Assembly (NCBI GenBank): GCA_004557905.1
Contig: SFFH01000003.1
Location: forward strand, 1-50,275
Length of the DNA stretch: 50,275 nucleotides
Source: Clostridiales bacterium
GTDB lineage: Bacteria > Bacillota > Clostridia > Christensenellales > Aristaeellaceae
Reading direction: 5' to 3'
In this document: piece by piece, positions 23,969-33,104 of the stretch
How positions within the stretch are numbered: the first letter of the stretch is position 1
Layout: every line of letters starts with the position of its first letter
Notes under the pieces: model-generated
Database searches by the model: none
What the model saw: only the letters and a program-made list of their open reading frames with translations
What the model was told of the DNA's origin: nothing
Position numbers and translations under genes: made by a program

Positions 23969-25275
23969 ACGCGTTCTCCCATCAGGTCGTAGGCCTTGGC
24001 GCCGGTGATGCGCACGTTCACGAATTCGCCGATCGTGCACGGCTCGCTGGAGCCAAAGTAGATGTTGCCGTCCGTCTCCGGCGCCTCAAACTCGCTGCGG
24101 CCGACGTAGCGGCTGCCGCGCTTTTTTTCCACCAGCACGCGGCAGACCGTGCCCACGCGTGCCCTGTTCTGCTCGAGGGAAATCCGGTGCTGCAGCGTCA
24201 TGAGCTCGTCGTAGCGTGCCTGCTTGACGGCCTCGTCCACCTGGTTTTCCATCTCCGCGGCGACGGTGCCCTCCTCCGGGGAGAAGGTGAACGCGCCCAT
24301 GCGGTCAAACTTCGTCTCCATGACAAAGTCCATCAGCTCGTCGAAGTCCTCCTGCGTCTCACCCGGGAAGCCGACCATCATCGTGGTGCGCAGCATCATA
24401 CCGCGCGCCTTGAACTTTGCGCAGACCTCGCGGATGTGCTCGCTGGTGTCCGTGCGGTTCATGTCCGTGAGGATGTGCTGGCTGATGTGCTGCATCGGCA
24501 GATCGAGGTAGTTGCAGACGTTGGGCAGCCTTTCGATGGTATCCAGCAGCCGGTCGTCCACGCGCTCAGGATAGCAGTACAGCGTGCGCAGCCACTCCAC
24601 GCCGGGAATCGCCGCGACCTCCTCGATCAGCTCCGGCAGACGGCTCGGCCCGCCCAGATCGGTGCCGTAGCGCGTGGTATCCTGCGCGATGAGCGTGAAC
24701 TCCTTCACGCCCTCGGCGGCCAGCTTCCTCACCTCGGCGAGGATGTCCGTCTTCGGGCGGCTGCGGTAGCCGCCGCGGATCATCGGGATCGCGCAGTAGG
24801 AGCAGCAGTTGTCGCAGCCCTCGCCAATGCGGATGTATGCGCTGTACTTCGGCGTGGTCAGCACGCGGCCGAACTCAAAGAACTGTCCGTCGTCGTCCAC
24901 ATACACGGGTCTGGCGCCCGCGGTCGCCTCCGCGATGGCCTGGTCGAGCTTCTCGTACTCGTTCACGCCCAGGATGACGTCCACCTCGGGCATCTCCTCG
25001 CGGATGGCCTCCGGATAGCGCTGGGCGAAGCAGCCCGTGGCCACCAGCAGGCGGCATTTTCCGCTCTGCTTGTACTCCGCCATCTCAAAGAGGGTGGCGA
25101 TGGCCTCCTCCTTGGCAGACTGGATGAAGCCGCAGGTGTTGACGATGATGACCTCGGCCTTCGCCGGGTCGGATACGATCTGGTAGCCGCGCTCCCTGAG
25201 GAAGCCGAGCGCCTGCTCGGAATCCACGCGGTTCTTGCTGCATCCCAGAGAAATCAGTCCAACTGTCGTTGCCAA
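23965..25275 (-). CDS. rimO: Ribosomal protein S12 methylthiotransferase RimO
   Basis: A 436-residue radical SAM methylthiotransferase. The N-terminal MTTase domain has GCSKNRVDSEQ, NTCGFIQSAKEE and ATGCFAQRY for the auxiliary cluster. The radical-SAM motif is CDNCCSYC, and a C-terminal TRAM domain follows. It adds a methylthio group to an Asp of S12. The start is TTG at 25275 with AAAGGAG seven bases upstream. It leads the rimO-pgsA-cinA-recA group. The gap to the next gene is only 38 bp, so an upstream promoter may serve both. Confidence 0.96.
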   Translation of the reverse strand: MATTVGLISLGCSKNRVDSEQALGFLRERGYQIVSDPAKAEVIIVNTCGFIQSAKEEAIATLFEMAEYKQSGKCRLLVATGCFAQRYPEAIREEMPEVDVILGVNEYEKLDQAIAEATAGARPVYVDDDGQFFEFGRVLTTPKYSAYIRIGEGCDNCCSYCAIPMIRGGYRSRPKTDILAEVRKLAAEGVKEFTLIAQDTTRYGTDLGGPSRLPELIEEVAAIPGVEWLRTLYCYPERVDDRLLDTIERLPNVCNYLDLPMQHISQHILTDMNRTDTSEHIREVCAKFKARGMMLRTTMMVGFPGETQEDFDELMDFVMETKFDRMGAFTFSPEEGTVAAEMENQVDEAVKQARYDELMTLQHRISLEQNRARVGTVCRVLVEKKRGSRYVGRSEFEAPETDGNIYFGSSEPCTIGEFVNVRITGAKAYDLMGERV

Positions 25276-25313
25276 GTTTGTTCTCCTTTATTTCACTTTG
25301 GATTGGTTGTCAT

Positions 25314-27038
25314 TCAAAGCTTAAGCGCTATGGGTTCAGCGCTCCCGACGCGCTGCATCACCGTGTATCGTTCGTTATACCGGATGATCTGCAAGCCATG
25401 GCGCTGCGCATAGTCCTCGTACTGCTGCTCATCCCATTCCGGCGCATACATCCTGTCGACAAAGACGATATCCGGCTGATTCTCCGGATTGAGGCGATAG
25501 TATTCCGCCAGCCGCGGATCATCCAGGCTGGAAAACTCCATCCATGCCGACGGTGCGCCGATCTCGCAGTCCGCAATCAGAAAAGCCATGGAGACGAACT
25601 GATAGCACGCCACCTTTTTGTGCGACAGATCGCCCAGGCTTTGAAGCTCTCTGCACAGGCGTTCATATTCTTCCTTTTTCTCCGGCTGCGTATAGATGCC
25701 CTTGAGCGGGCCCGTCTCCATTCTGGCGGTCAGCGCCTGCGGTTCCAGATATTCCCAGAAGACCTGCTTCGCACGGACATAGCCCTGCGCGCCAAGCTGC
25801 GCGGCCAGCGCCAGCGCCAGCATGATCCCCAAACAGGATACGCGCCTCCCGCCCAAAGCAATGGACATCGGATGCGCCTTGACATACTCAGCAAAGAACA
25901 TCACGCCCATGCACGCACACGGAATCGTACCCACCAGCATGGCCCGCAGCCCCTGATTGCTGGAAAGGCACAGCGTCAGCATATAGAGCACCGGCAGCGC
26001 CAGGCCATATGTCAGCATCTCGTATGCCCGTTGCCCGCAATAGATCAGCGCCGCCGCCGCGCCGAACAGCAGGAACAGCGTCAGGCTGTTCCCGTCCCAG
26101 ACGTATATGAAATACCGCGCATCGCGCAGCGCGTCATAAGCGCACAGCAGCGCAATCATCCCCAGCATCAGCGGGCGAATCCTTCGGATGCACAAGCCCG
26201 CGAGGAACAAAACGGCAAAGCGCAGCAGGAAGACCCGGTTTTCATGCAGCATCATCCGCAGGCTGTAAAAGATTCTGTCCGAAAAACCTGAGGAATCGTG
26301 CGCCGAATCAAGGAAGATGTTCCGGATGTTCTCCAAAAGGCAGCTCAGGCTCTGCGTGCCGGTCAGCACGTGAAAAACAAATGGAAGAAACAGCACCGCA
26401 ATCCCCAGATGCCATCGCGCAACATGGACAGCTTCCAGCTGCTCGTCAAAGTGTTTGAAGCCGTTGATCCCCGCCAGCAGGAGCAATCCCGCGTAGACCG
26501 CCAGACAGTAGGGATTGCACAGCACGAGTACCGCAAGCAGCACACCCTTGAGCAGATCTGCTGCCCGGGAGTCACGCCGTCCATAGAACAAAACAGCCAG
26601 CAGATACACCGATGCAACGCCCATTGTATAATACCCGGGCGACATCAGCCCAAAGGGCACGGACAATCCGTATACCCAGGACGCAGCGACGGCGCCCACC
26701 CGGTTTCTTTGAGCGAGCAGCGCATAGGACAGCGTCATCACCGCCAGATGCCCCGCCAGCCAGAACGCGCGAAAGTGCAGCACCACGCCCTCCGTACCGC
26801 CAAACAGCAGCCGCTGCAGCAGCATCATCGGCGTCTGCAAAAAGCCGGTCAGCTGGGTCACATGCCATTCATCCGTCAGCAGTCTGTCTCCCTTGAGTAT
26901 CCGAAAGGGCACCGTCAGATAAAAGGCCTCGTCCACCTCGGCATTTCCGTATTGGATTCGCCAGAGATAGAAGCACGCGATGACGAGCGCGCCGATCAGA
27001 AAGGCACGATGCTCCCTGCATTTTTTCCAGGCTCTCAT
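25314..27038 (-). CDS. Polytopic membrane protein, GT-C glycosyltransferase-like
   Basis: A 574-residue protein with about ten to twelve membrane helices in residues 10-405, a first extracytoplasmic loop containing AEVDEAFYLTVPFRILKGD (an acidic motif like that of the GT-C/PMT superfamily), and a large soluble C-terminal domain (about 420-574). The pattern resembles lipid-linked-sugar glycosyltransferases, though I see no diagnostic family match. Codon use is slightly less GC-rich than in its neighbours. The start at 27038 follows AAGGGA. Its promoter is at 27091-27119. Confidence 0.65.
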   Translation of the reverse strand: MRAWKKCREHRAFLIGALVIACFYLWRIQYGNAEVDEAFYLTVPFRILKGDRLLTDEWHVTQLTGFLQTPMMLLQRLLFGGTEGVVLHFRAFWLAGHLAVMTLSYALLAQRNRVGAVAASWVYGLSVPFGLMSPGYYTMGVASVYLLAVLFYGRRDSRAADLLKGVLLAVLVLCNPYCLAVYAGLLLLAGINGFKHFDEQLEAVHVARWHLGIAVLFLPFVFHVLTGTQSLSCLLENIRNIFLDSAHDSSGFSDRIFYSLRMMLHENRVFLLRFAVLFLAGLCIRRIRPLMLGMIALLCAYDALRDARYFIYVWDGNSLTLFLLFGAAAALIYCGQRAYEMLTYGLALPVLYMLTLCLSSNQGLRAMLVGTIPCACMGVMFFAEYVKAHPMSIALGGRRVSCLGIMLALALAAQLGAQGYVRAKQVFWEYLEPQALTARMETGPLKGIYTQPEKKEEYERLCRELQSLGDLSHKKVACYQFVSMAFLIADCEIGAPSAWMEFSSLDDPRLAEYYRLNPENQPDIVFVDRMYAPEWDEQQYEDYAQRHGLQIIRYNERYTVMQRVGSAEPIALKL

Positions 27039-27090
27039 AGCCACCGTCCCTTCGCCTTCGGGTCACCGCGATACCCGGCTTAATGCGTTT

Positions 27091-27119
27091 ATTGTATCAT
27101 GCCCGCTCTCCAAATACAA
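27091..27119 (-). promoter_or_regulatory. Promoter of the GT-C-like membrane protein gene
   Basis: TTGTAT (27114-27119), 17 bp, TACAAT (27091-27096) on the minus strand, about 55 bp before the start codon. Confidence 0.6.
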
Positions 27120-27165
27120 GACAAAGCCGCGCGGGCCAATTGTCCAAATTGCCCCTGCGCGGCTC
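27119..27165 (-). terminator. Terminator after the VanZ-like gene
   Basis: AGCCGCGC and GCGCGGCT arms with inner CAATT/AATTG pairing, followed on the minus strand by TTTGTCTTG. Confidence 0.7.
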
Positions 27166-27206
27166 CATTATACCACATTTCCGGAAAGTTTCAAGAACGT
27201 TTGTTC

Positions 27207-27623
27207 TCATTTCGAGGATTTTGGTTTTCTGTTTTTCCCCAGCAGCGCGTGTACGCCCATCGCCAGCAGGCGATACGCGGTGTAGACCGCGAAAAACGCC
27301 AGCACGCCGTACAGGCCCGCGACGATGTCCGCGAAGTCCATCTCGCCCGTGCCGGAGATGCGCTGCCCGATTTCGATGGCGAAGCCGAGCACCGTCATGA
27401 CCGTGAAGACGTAGATGAACGACACCGCCGTGATGCTCCATTTGGCCAGGCGCCTGAAGACCGCGTGCACGAGGAAGAACAGGAGCATCGCCGCCAGCGC
27501 CATGATGACAAAGTGCAGGTCCTTGTCGCCCAGACGCAGCTCAAAGCCGTCGTTGAGGCGCATCAGCGAATCGTGCACCTGTGCCATGATCAGCGTCAGC
27601 TCCCGCAGAAGCATTTCAAACAT
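27207..27623 (-). CDS. Small integral membrane protein, possibly VanZ-like
   Basis: A 138-residue protein with four hydrophobic segments and the sequence FAIEIGQRISGTGEMDFADIVAGLYG. This resembles the E-x-x-Q ... D-x-x-D-x-x-x-N-x-x-G pattern of VanZ-like proteins, though the canonical Asn is replaced. Such proteins are linked to cell-envelope and glycopeptide phenotypes, but the function here is not shown. The ATG at 27623 lies 11 bases after GGAGG. A TTG three codons upstream is too close to the site. It is downstream of glyS across a hairpin. Confidence 0.55.
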   Translation of the reverse strand: MFEMLLRELTLIMAQVHDSLMRLNDGFELRLGDKDLHFVIMALAAMLLFFLVHAVFRRLAKWSITAVSFIYVFTVMTVLGFAIEIGQRISGTGEMDFADIVAGLYGVLAFFAVYTAYRLLAMGVHALLGKNRKPKSSK

Positions 27624-27644
27624 CCGCGCCAATCCCTCCTTTCA

Positions 27645-27711
27645 AGAGTTGCAGAAGGAGAAAGCTGCCGGGACGCGGCGCGCAAGGCGTCCTCCCGACA
27701 GCTTTCGTATG
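27645..27711 (-). terminator. Hairpin between glyS and the VanZ-like gene
   Basis: AAAGCTG...CAGCTTT stem with inner ACGC/GCGT pairing, followed by CTCCTTCT on the minus strand. It is weakly U-rich and may be a partial terminator, because the VanZ-like gene has no obvious promoter. Confidence 0.5.
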
Positions 27712-27713
27712 TC

Positions 27714-29096
27714 TCAGTATTCGATCTTTTTGGCGATGTACGCGACCAGATCGTCCACGTGCACCTTCTCCTGCTCCATGGTGTCGCGGTCGCGGACGGT
27801 GACCACGCCGGTCTCCTGCGTGTCAAAGTCGACGGTCACGCAGTACGGCGTGCCGATCTCGTCCTGACGGCGATAGCGCTTGCCGATGGAGCCGGTCTCG
27901 TCGTAGTCGACCATGAAGTGCTTCGCCAGCTTCTCGTACACCTCGGTCGCCAGGCCGCCCAGCTTGTTCTTCTGCAGCGGCAGCACGGCGCACTTGAACG
28001 GCGCCAGCGCCGGATGGAAGTGCAGCACGTTGCGCACGTCGCCGCCCTCCAGCTCCTGCTCCTCGTAAGCGTTGCACAGGAACGCCAGCACCATGCGGTC
28101 CACGCCCAGGGACGGCTCGATGCAGTACGGGATATACTTTTCGTTTGTCACCGGGTCCATGTACTCCATGGACTTGCCGGAGTGCTCCTGATGCTGCTTG
28201 AGGTCGTAGTCGGTGCGATCGGCAATGCCCCAGAGCTCGCCCCAGCCGAACGGGAACAGGAACTCGAAGTCGGTCGTCGCCTTGGAGTAGAACGCCAGCT
28301 TCTCCGGCTCGTGGTCGCGCAGGCGCAGGCTCTCCTCCTTGATGCCCAGGCCCAGCAGCCAGTCGCGGCAGAAGGAGCGCCAGTAGTCAAACCACTCAAG
28401 GTCGGTGCCCGGCTTGCAGAAGAACTCTAGCTCCATCTGCTCGAACTCGCGCACGCGGAAGATGAAGTTGCCCGGGGTGATCTCGTTGCGGAAGCTCTTG
28501 CCGATCTGTGCGATGCCGGCCGGCAGCTTCTTGCGGGTGGAGCGCATCACGTTGTTGAAGTTGACGAAGATGCCCTGCGCGGTCTCCGGGCGCAGGTAGA
28601 TCTCATTGGCGGAGTTCTCGGTCACGCCCGCGTGGGTCTTGAACATCAGGTTGAACTGACGGATGCCGGTGAAGTCCTTCTTGCCGCACACCGGGCAGAC
28701 GATGTCCGCGTGATCGGCGATGTACGCCTCCAGCTCGGCATTGCTCCAGCCGTCGCCGGTCTCCGCGCCGTTCGTGTAGTCCTCAATCAGCTTGTCCGCG
28801 CGGAAGCGGGCCTTGCAGGCCTTGCAGTCCATCAGCGGATCGTTGAAGCCGCCGACGTGGCCGGAGGCCACCCAGACCTCGCGGTTCATCAGGATCGCCG
28901 CGTCCAGGCCGACGTTGTACTTGTTCTCCTGGACGAACTTCTTCCACCAGGCCTTCTTGACGTTGTTCTTGAATTCCACGCCCAGCGGGCCGTAGTCCCA
29001 GCTGTTGGCCAGGCCGCCGTAGATTTCGCTGCCCGGGAAGATGAAGCCGCGGCCCTTGCACAGCGCCACGATCTTGTCCATGGTGATCTCTGCCAT
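27714..29096 (-). CDS. glyS: Glycyl-tRNA synthetase (single-chain, dimeric type)
   Basis: A 460-residue class II synthetase with GFIFPGSEIYGGLANSWDYGPLGVEFKNN (motif 1 region), the FRNEITPGNFIFRVREFEQMELE motif 2 loop, YIPYCIEPSLGVDRMVLAFL (motif 3) and a C-terminal anticodon-binding domain. A CKACKARF...CPVCGKK pair of cysteine motifs inserts near residues 75-125. It charges tRNA-Gly. AAAGGAG precedes the ATG. It is controlled by a T-box. Confidence 0.98.
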   Translation of the reverse strand: MAEITMDKIVALCKGRGFIFPGSEIYGGLANSWDYGPLGVEFKNNVKKAWWKKFVQENKYNVGLDAAILMNREVWVASGHVGGFNDPLMDCKACKARFRADKLIEDYTNGAETGDGWSNAELEAYIADHADIVCPVCGKKDFTGIRQFNLMFKTHAGVTENSANEIYLRPETAQGIFVNFNNVMRSTRKKLPAGIAQIGKSFRNEITPGNFIFRVREFEQMELEFFCKPGTDLEWFDYWRSFCRDWLLGLGIKEESLRLRDHEPEKLAFYSKATTDFEFLFPFGWGELWGIADRTDYDLKQHQEHSGKSMEYMDPVTNEKYIPYCIEPSLGVDRMVLAFLCNAYEEQELEGGDVRNVLHFHPALAPFKCAVLPLQKNKLGGLATEVYEKLAKHFMVDYDETGSIGKRYRRQDEIGTPYCVTVDFDTQETGVVTVRDRDTMEQEKVHVDDLVAYIAKKIEY

Positions 29097-29127
29097 CTTG
29101 ATTCTCTCCTTTTCCTCTTGCGGGACA

Positions 29128-29298
29128 CAATAAAGGAACCGCGAAGGCGCTGTCCCGAATCCGCGTCCTCGCATGGATTCAAGGGACGAAAGTCATCCTT
29201 CCGCGGTTCCACCCTTGTTGACGCGAAGCCTCGCGCCCACTTTTCCTATCATCTTATGCCTCGCTCCGGGCTGCCAACCCCATCACTGCGACAGCAGC
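29128..29298 (-). ncRNA. T-box leader (glycine) with long terminator
   Basis: Conserved AAGGGTGGAACCGCG at 29202-29216. The same bases form a long competing terminator: GGAACCGCGGAAGG (29197-29210) with CCTTCGCGGTTCC (29135-29147), then TTTATTG. An inner GTCCC/GAATCC and GGATTC/GGGAC stem extends the hairpin. The gene that follows is glyS, so the specifier should be a Gly codon. GGC occurs in the candidate loop at GTGGGCGCG. Confidence 0.9.
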
Positions 29299-29301
29299 AT
29301 T

Positions 29302-29330
29302 ATGATACTAAAGAAGGGGAGGTTTGTCAA
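29302..29330 (-). promoter_or_regulatory. Promoter of glyS
   Basis: TTGACA (29325-29330), 17 bp, TATCAT (29302-29307). The TGA of TTGACA is the stop codon of the upstream flavin oxidoreductase. Confidence 0.88.
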
Positions 29331-31231
29331 GCATTTTCGGGCTGCGCCTTCGCGCTTTGCGGCACATAGGCCGCGGCCATCTGCGCAGCCTGCGCCACCG
29401 CTTCCATGGCCGTTGCGGGATGCTGCGCGTCGCCGATGCACACCACGCTTTTGTCCGGGCAGGCCTCCTGCAGCGCCTGCGCCAGCATGCGGCGGCTGCG
29501 CCTGCCCATCGCCGTGACGACCGCGTCGAACGGACCCGCCGTGCGGCATTCTCCGTCCTGCTCATAGCGCACGAAGGCGCCCTCCACGGCCTCCACGCGC
29601 GCGTGGCAGTGCGCCGTGCAGCCGCCCCGCGCCAGCCGCTCACGGATGAACGCCATGCGGTTTCCGTTCAGCCCCGCGCCGATCTCTCCAGCCTGCTCGA
29701 AGATCTCCACGCGCACGCCGCGCGCGCAGAGCGCATCCGCCGTCTCCAGGCCCACAAGCCCGCCGCCCAGCACCGCCGCATGCGCGCCCGGCGCCTTTCC
29801 GTCCCGCAGCGCGCACAGCATGTCATCCGCCGTCATGCACGCCTGCGCGCCCGGAATCGCCGGACAGTACGCTTCACTGCCCGTCGCCACGACGACGGTA
29901 TCCGCGCCGTATGCGCGAACCGTCTCCGCCGTCGCCTCCCGGCCGCAGCGCACGCGGACGCCAAGCTGCTCCAGCATGGCCAGCCGGTAGGACACCATCC
30001 GACGCATGACGTCCTTGTGCGGCGGCACGCAGGCCAGTTCCATCAGGCCTCCCGCCTGCGCCCCGCGCTCCCAGACCTCAACCTGCGCGCCGCGCAGCGC
30101 CAGATCCATCGCCGCCTCCAAACCGGCTACGCCCGCGCCGATCACCAGCACGCGCTCGCCCCGCAGCGCGCCGTCCGCCTCCAGGCGCAGCGTCGCCTCG
30201 CGGCCCGTCATGGGGTTCTGTACGCAGTAGATCGCCTTCTTCGTCGGCGATTTCCGGCAGCCCTGATTGCAGCCCAGGCACAGTCGGATGGGCTCCTTCG
30301 TGCCGATTTTGCGCACGAACGCCGGATCGGCCAGCATGCCGCGGCCCACCGCCACAAAATCGGCCTGTCCGCCTGCGATTGCCCGCTCCGCCAGCTCGGG
30401 CGTATTGATCCTGTTCACGGCGATCACCGGGATGTGCACTGCCGCGCGCACGCGCTCCGCATGCGCCAGATTGAATCCGTCCTCCACGTCCATCGGCGCG
30501 GAAATGTAGACCTCCGACAGCGGCATGCCGATGGACACGTGCAGCGCATCCGCACCCGCCGTCTCGAGCATCCGCGCAATCGCAACCGTCTCCTCAAGCT
30601 CGCGCCCGCCGGGCACCAGCTCCCGCGCGCTGATGCGGAAAATCACGGGGAAATCCTCCCCGGCCGCCTCCTTGATCGCCCGCACAACCTGCGTGCCCAG
30701 CCGCGCACGGTTGGCCGTGGAGCCGCCGTACTCGTCCGTCCTGTGGTTGTAATACGGTGACATGAACTGCGCCACCTCATGCGCATGCGCGCCGTGGATC
30801 TCCACGCCGTCCGCGCCGACCATGCGCGCCGCCTTCGCACAGGCGGCATAGCTGCCCACGATCTCCCGGATCATCTCCCTGGGCATGTTGTCCGGCAGCA
30901 GCAGCGCGGGATCCCGGCCCGCCTGCGCCTTCGCCGGATGAATCTGCACGATCAGACGGCAATCCTGCGCATGGCAGATGGCCGCCAGCTCGCGCCAGCC
31001 GTCGTAATAGCGCGGCGAGGAGAGCGCCGGCCGGGCAGGACCCGGCTTGCCGTGCGGGCTGCCGGGCATGATGACGGCCGCCGCGCCGCCTTCCGCGCGC
31101 GCCCTGACATACGCCTTGAGCTGCTCCGTCACAAAGCCCTCGGCGTCGCAGTAAAAATTGCACATGGACGGGAAAATGAAGCGGTTCTTCAGCCGCATAG
31201 TGCCAATCATGGCCGGGGTCATACATTCCAT
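29327..31231 (-). CDS. Old Yellow Enzyme-type NADH:flavin oxidoreductase with FAD/NAD domain
   Basis: A 634-residue multidomain protein. An N-terminal FMN TIM barrel (about 1-330; AMIGTMRLKNRFIFPSM, GADGVEIHGAHAHEVAQFMSPYYNHRTDEYGG) is followed by a [4Fe-4S] motif CLGCNQGCRKSP...YCVQNP (near 335-355). An FAD domain (RVLVIGAGVAGLEAAMDLALRG) and an NAD domain (AAVLGGGLVGLETADAL) come next. This is the 2,4-dienoyl-CoA reductase / trimethylamine dehydrogenase / bile acid reductase type, which reduces activated C=C bonds. The substrate is unknown. The start at 31231 has GGAG 8 bases upstream. Confidence 0.93.
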   Translation of the reverse strand: MECMTPAMIGTMRLKNRFIFPSMCNFYCDAEGFVTEQLKAYVRARAEGGAAAVIMPGSPHGKPGPARPALSSPRYYDGWRELAAICHAQDCRLIVQIHPAKAQAGRDPALLLPDNMPREMIREIVGSYAACAKAARMVGADGVEIHGAHAHEVAQFMSPYYNHRTDEYGGSTANRARLGTQVVRAIKEAAGEDFPVIFRISARELVPGGRELEETVAIARMLETAGADALHVSIGMPLSEVYISAPMDVEDGFNLAHAERVRAAVHIPVIAVNRINTPELAERAIAGGQADFVAVGRGMLADPAFVRKIGTKEPIRLCLGCNQGCRKSPTKKAIYCVQNPMTGREATLRLEADGALRGERVLVIGAGVAGLEAAMDLALRGAQVEVWERGAQAGGLMELACVPPHKDVMRRMVSYRLAMLEQLGVRVRCGREATAETVRAYGADTVVVATGSEAYCPAIPGAQACMTADDMLCALRDGKAPGAHAAVLGGGLVGLETADALCARGVRVEIFEQAGEIGAGLNGNRMAFIRERLARGGCTAHCHARVEAVEGAFVRYEQDGECRTAGPFDAVVTAMGRRSRRMLAQALQEACPDKSVVCIGDAQHPATAMEAVAQAAQMAAAYVPQSAKAQPENA

Positions 31232-31286
31232 CGTCATGTCTCCTTCTGGTTCACCGTCTGTCCCGTTCGGGCCGGCGCACGGCGCG

Positions 31287-31904
31287 TTATGCCCTGTGAT
31301 GCGGCCGCTTTCCGCTGACCCTCATCATATGGCTCAGCCTGCGTCCGTCCCACAGCAGCACGCCGGTGGACCCGGCCAGCTCCTTCGCCCCGCGCGTGAA
31401 CTCCCCCGGACAGATCACCGCGGCCTTGTCGCAACCGTAGAACTGCGCGCCCGCGTAGGCCTCCTGCACGGCGAAGTTGCCCACCGCACCCTCGTAATTC
31501 TTGCACTGGATGGCGTACGTCCTGCCGTTGCGCTCGGCCAGGATGTCCACCCCCTGATCGCCGCTGCCCTTGGTCAGCGCCACATGCCTGAAGCCGTTGT
31601 CGCGGAGCACCAGCGCGACGTAGGCCTCAAACTCCGGCCCGTCCAGCCGCCGACACCGCTGCGCGCCGTTTCGCCCCGCTGTCAGCCTTCTGATCGCCCA
31701 CACCGGCACGCTGCACACGGCGCGCAGCGCTGCCAACAGCCCCCGAAGCAGACCGCGCAGCAGCCATGCCGCCCCCCGGAATATCCCGGAAATCAGCTCC
31801 ACGACCGCCGATGAAAGCCGCTCACAGATCCAGTCGATCACAGACAGCAGCGCGTCCGCCAGGCGGATGAGCAGGCTGCGCCGCTTCTTTTTGCGTTTTG
31901 CCAA
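31287..31904 (-). CDS. Membrane-associated Mrr-like restriction endonuclease-fold protein
   Basis: A 205-residue protein. A basic start (KRKKKRR) leads into an amphipathic to hydrophobic region (about 10-75). An Mrr-cat nuclease domain follows: LDGPEFEAYVALVLRDNGF, TKGSGDQGVDILAERNGRTYAIQCKNYEG (catalytic D and QxK), and VQEAYAGAQFYGCDKAAVI. The fold is the PD-(D/E)xK type that cuts DNA, often methylated DNA. The hydrophobic N-terminus would tether it to the membrane. It sits in the run rqcP-ispDF-this-OYE, with no methylase partner. Confidence 0.85.
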   Translation of the reverse strand: MAKRKKKRRSLLIRLADALLSVIDWICERLSSAVVELISGIFRGAAWLLRGLLRGLLAALRAVCSVPVWAIRRLTAGRNGAQRCRRLDGPEFEAYVALVLRDNGFRHVALTKGSGDQGVDILAERNGRTYAIQCKNYEGAVGNFAVQEAYAGAQFYGCDKAAVICPGEFTRGAKELAGSTGVLLWDGRRLSHMMRVSGKRPHHRA

Positions 31905-31916
31905 ATCGCGTACCCC

Positions 31917-33104
31917 TTACGCCCGCTCAATGCAGGCCACGGCGTGCGCGGAGATACCCAGGCACTCGCCCTCAAAGCCGAGCTTCTCGGTCGTCGTCGC
32001 CTTCACGTTCACGCAGTCCGGATCGATTCCCAGATGCGCCGCGAGGTTTTCGCGCATCGCTTCGATGTAGTCCTTGAGCTTGGGCTTCTGCGCGATGATT
32101 GTCACATCCACGTTGCCGACGGCATATCCCTTCTCCCGCAGCAGCGCCATCACATGATCGAGCAGCACGAGCGAGTCCGCGCCCTTGTACTGCGGATCGG
32201 TGTCCGGGAAATGGCGGCCGATGTCGCCCAGCGCCGCCGCGCCCAGCAGCGCGTCCATCAGCGCGTGCACCGCCACATCCGCGTCGCTGTGGCCCAGCAG
32301 GCCCACCGTGTGCGGGATCTCCACGCCGCAGAGGATCAGCTTTCGGCCCTCCACCAGCCTGTGCACGTCATAACCGTGTCCGATGCGCATTGTCGTTTCC
32401 TCCTTCTTCGCCTCGCCTCGGCGCAGGAGCACCTGCCCGGCGAGCAGCATGTCCTCCGGCGTCGTCAGCTTGATGTTTTCCACGTCGCCCTCCGTCAGGT
32501 GCACCGTATGGCCCATCCACTCGGCGAGCATGGCGTCGTCCGTGGCACGCTGCCCGTTCGCGCCGCCCGCCTGAAAGCGCTCGTGCGCCCGGCGGATGAG
32601 CGCTGCGTCAAACGTCTGCGGCGTCTGCACGGCGCGCAGCATGTCGCGCCGGGGCGTATCGACCACGCAGCCCTGATCGTCCACGCGCTTGATCGTGTCC
32701 TTGAGCGGCACGGAAGCCACGCCGCTGCCGTGCGCTTTCGCGCTCTCGATCGTCCGCTCGATGACCTGGCGCGTGACCAGCGGCCTCGCGCCGTCGTGAA
32801 TCGCGATGATGTCCGCCGCGGGATCGCACGCCTGAACGCCGCGATACACGCTCTCCTGCCTGTCCGCGCCGCCCTCAACGAGAGCGCGCACCGGAAGGCC
32901 CGCGTCCTCCAGCATCCGTTTCATCTCATCGAGATCGCACGCGCCGGTGACGACGACGATGCCGCCGTCAAACAGCCCGCTTTGCGCAAACGCGCGCACG
33001 GTGCGCACGATGATCGGTTCCCCGCACAGCGGGTAGAGCACCTTGTTGCGCTCAAGTCCCATGCGGGCGCCGCGGCCCGCCGCAACGATCACAGCCGCGT
33101 TCAT
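31917..33104 (-). CDS. ispDF: Bifunctional IspD/IspF isoprenoid enzyme
   Basis: A 395-residue fusion. IspD (about 1-225: IVAAGRGARMGLERNKVLYPL, DGARPLVTRQVIE, DTPRRDMLRAVQTPQTF) makes CDP-methylerythritol. IspF (about 240-395: MRIGHGYDVHRL, GLLGHSDADVAVHALMDALLGAAALGDIGRHFPDTD) makes the cyclodiphosphate of the MEP pathway. A linker KKEETT joins them. Its codons spell AAGGAGG eight bases before an internal ATG (32390), so IspF could also be translated on its own. The start overlaps the rqcP stop by one base (TGATG). Confidence 0.96.
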   Translation of the reverse strand: MNAAVIVAAGRGARMGLERNKVLYPLCGEPIIVRTVRAFAQSGLFDGGIVVVTGACDLDEMKRMLEDAGLPVRALVEGGADRQESVYRGVQACDPAADIIAIHDGARPLVTRQVIERTIESAKAHGSGVASVPLKDTIKRVDDQGCVVDTPRRDMLRAVQTPQTFDAALIRRAHERFQAGGANGQRATDDAMLAEWMGHTVHLTEGDVENIKLTTPEDMLLAGQVLLRRGEAKKEETTMRIGHGYDVHRLVEGRKLILCGVEIPHTVGLLGHSDADVAVHALMDALLGAAALGDIGRHFPDTDPQYKGADSLVLLDHVMALLREKGYAVGNVDVTIIAQKPKLKDYIEAMRENLAAHLGIDPDCVNVKATTTEKLGFEGECLGISAHAVACIERA

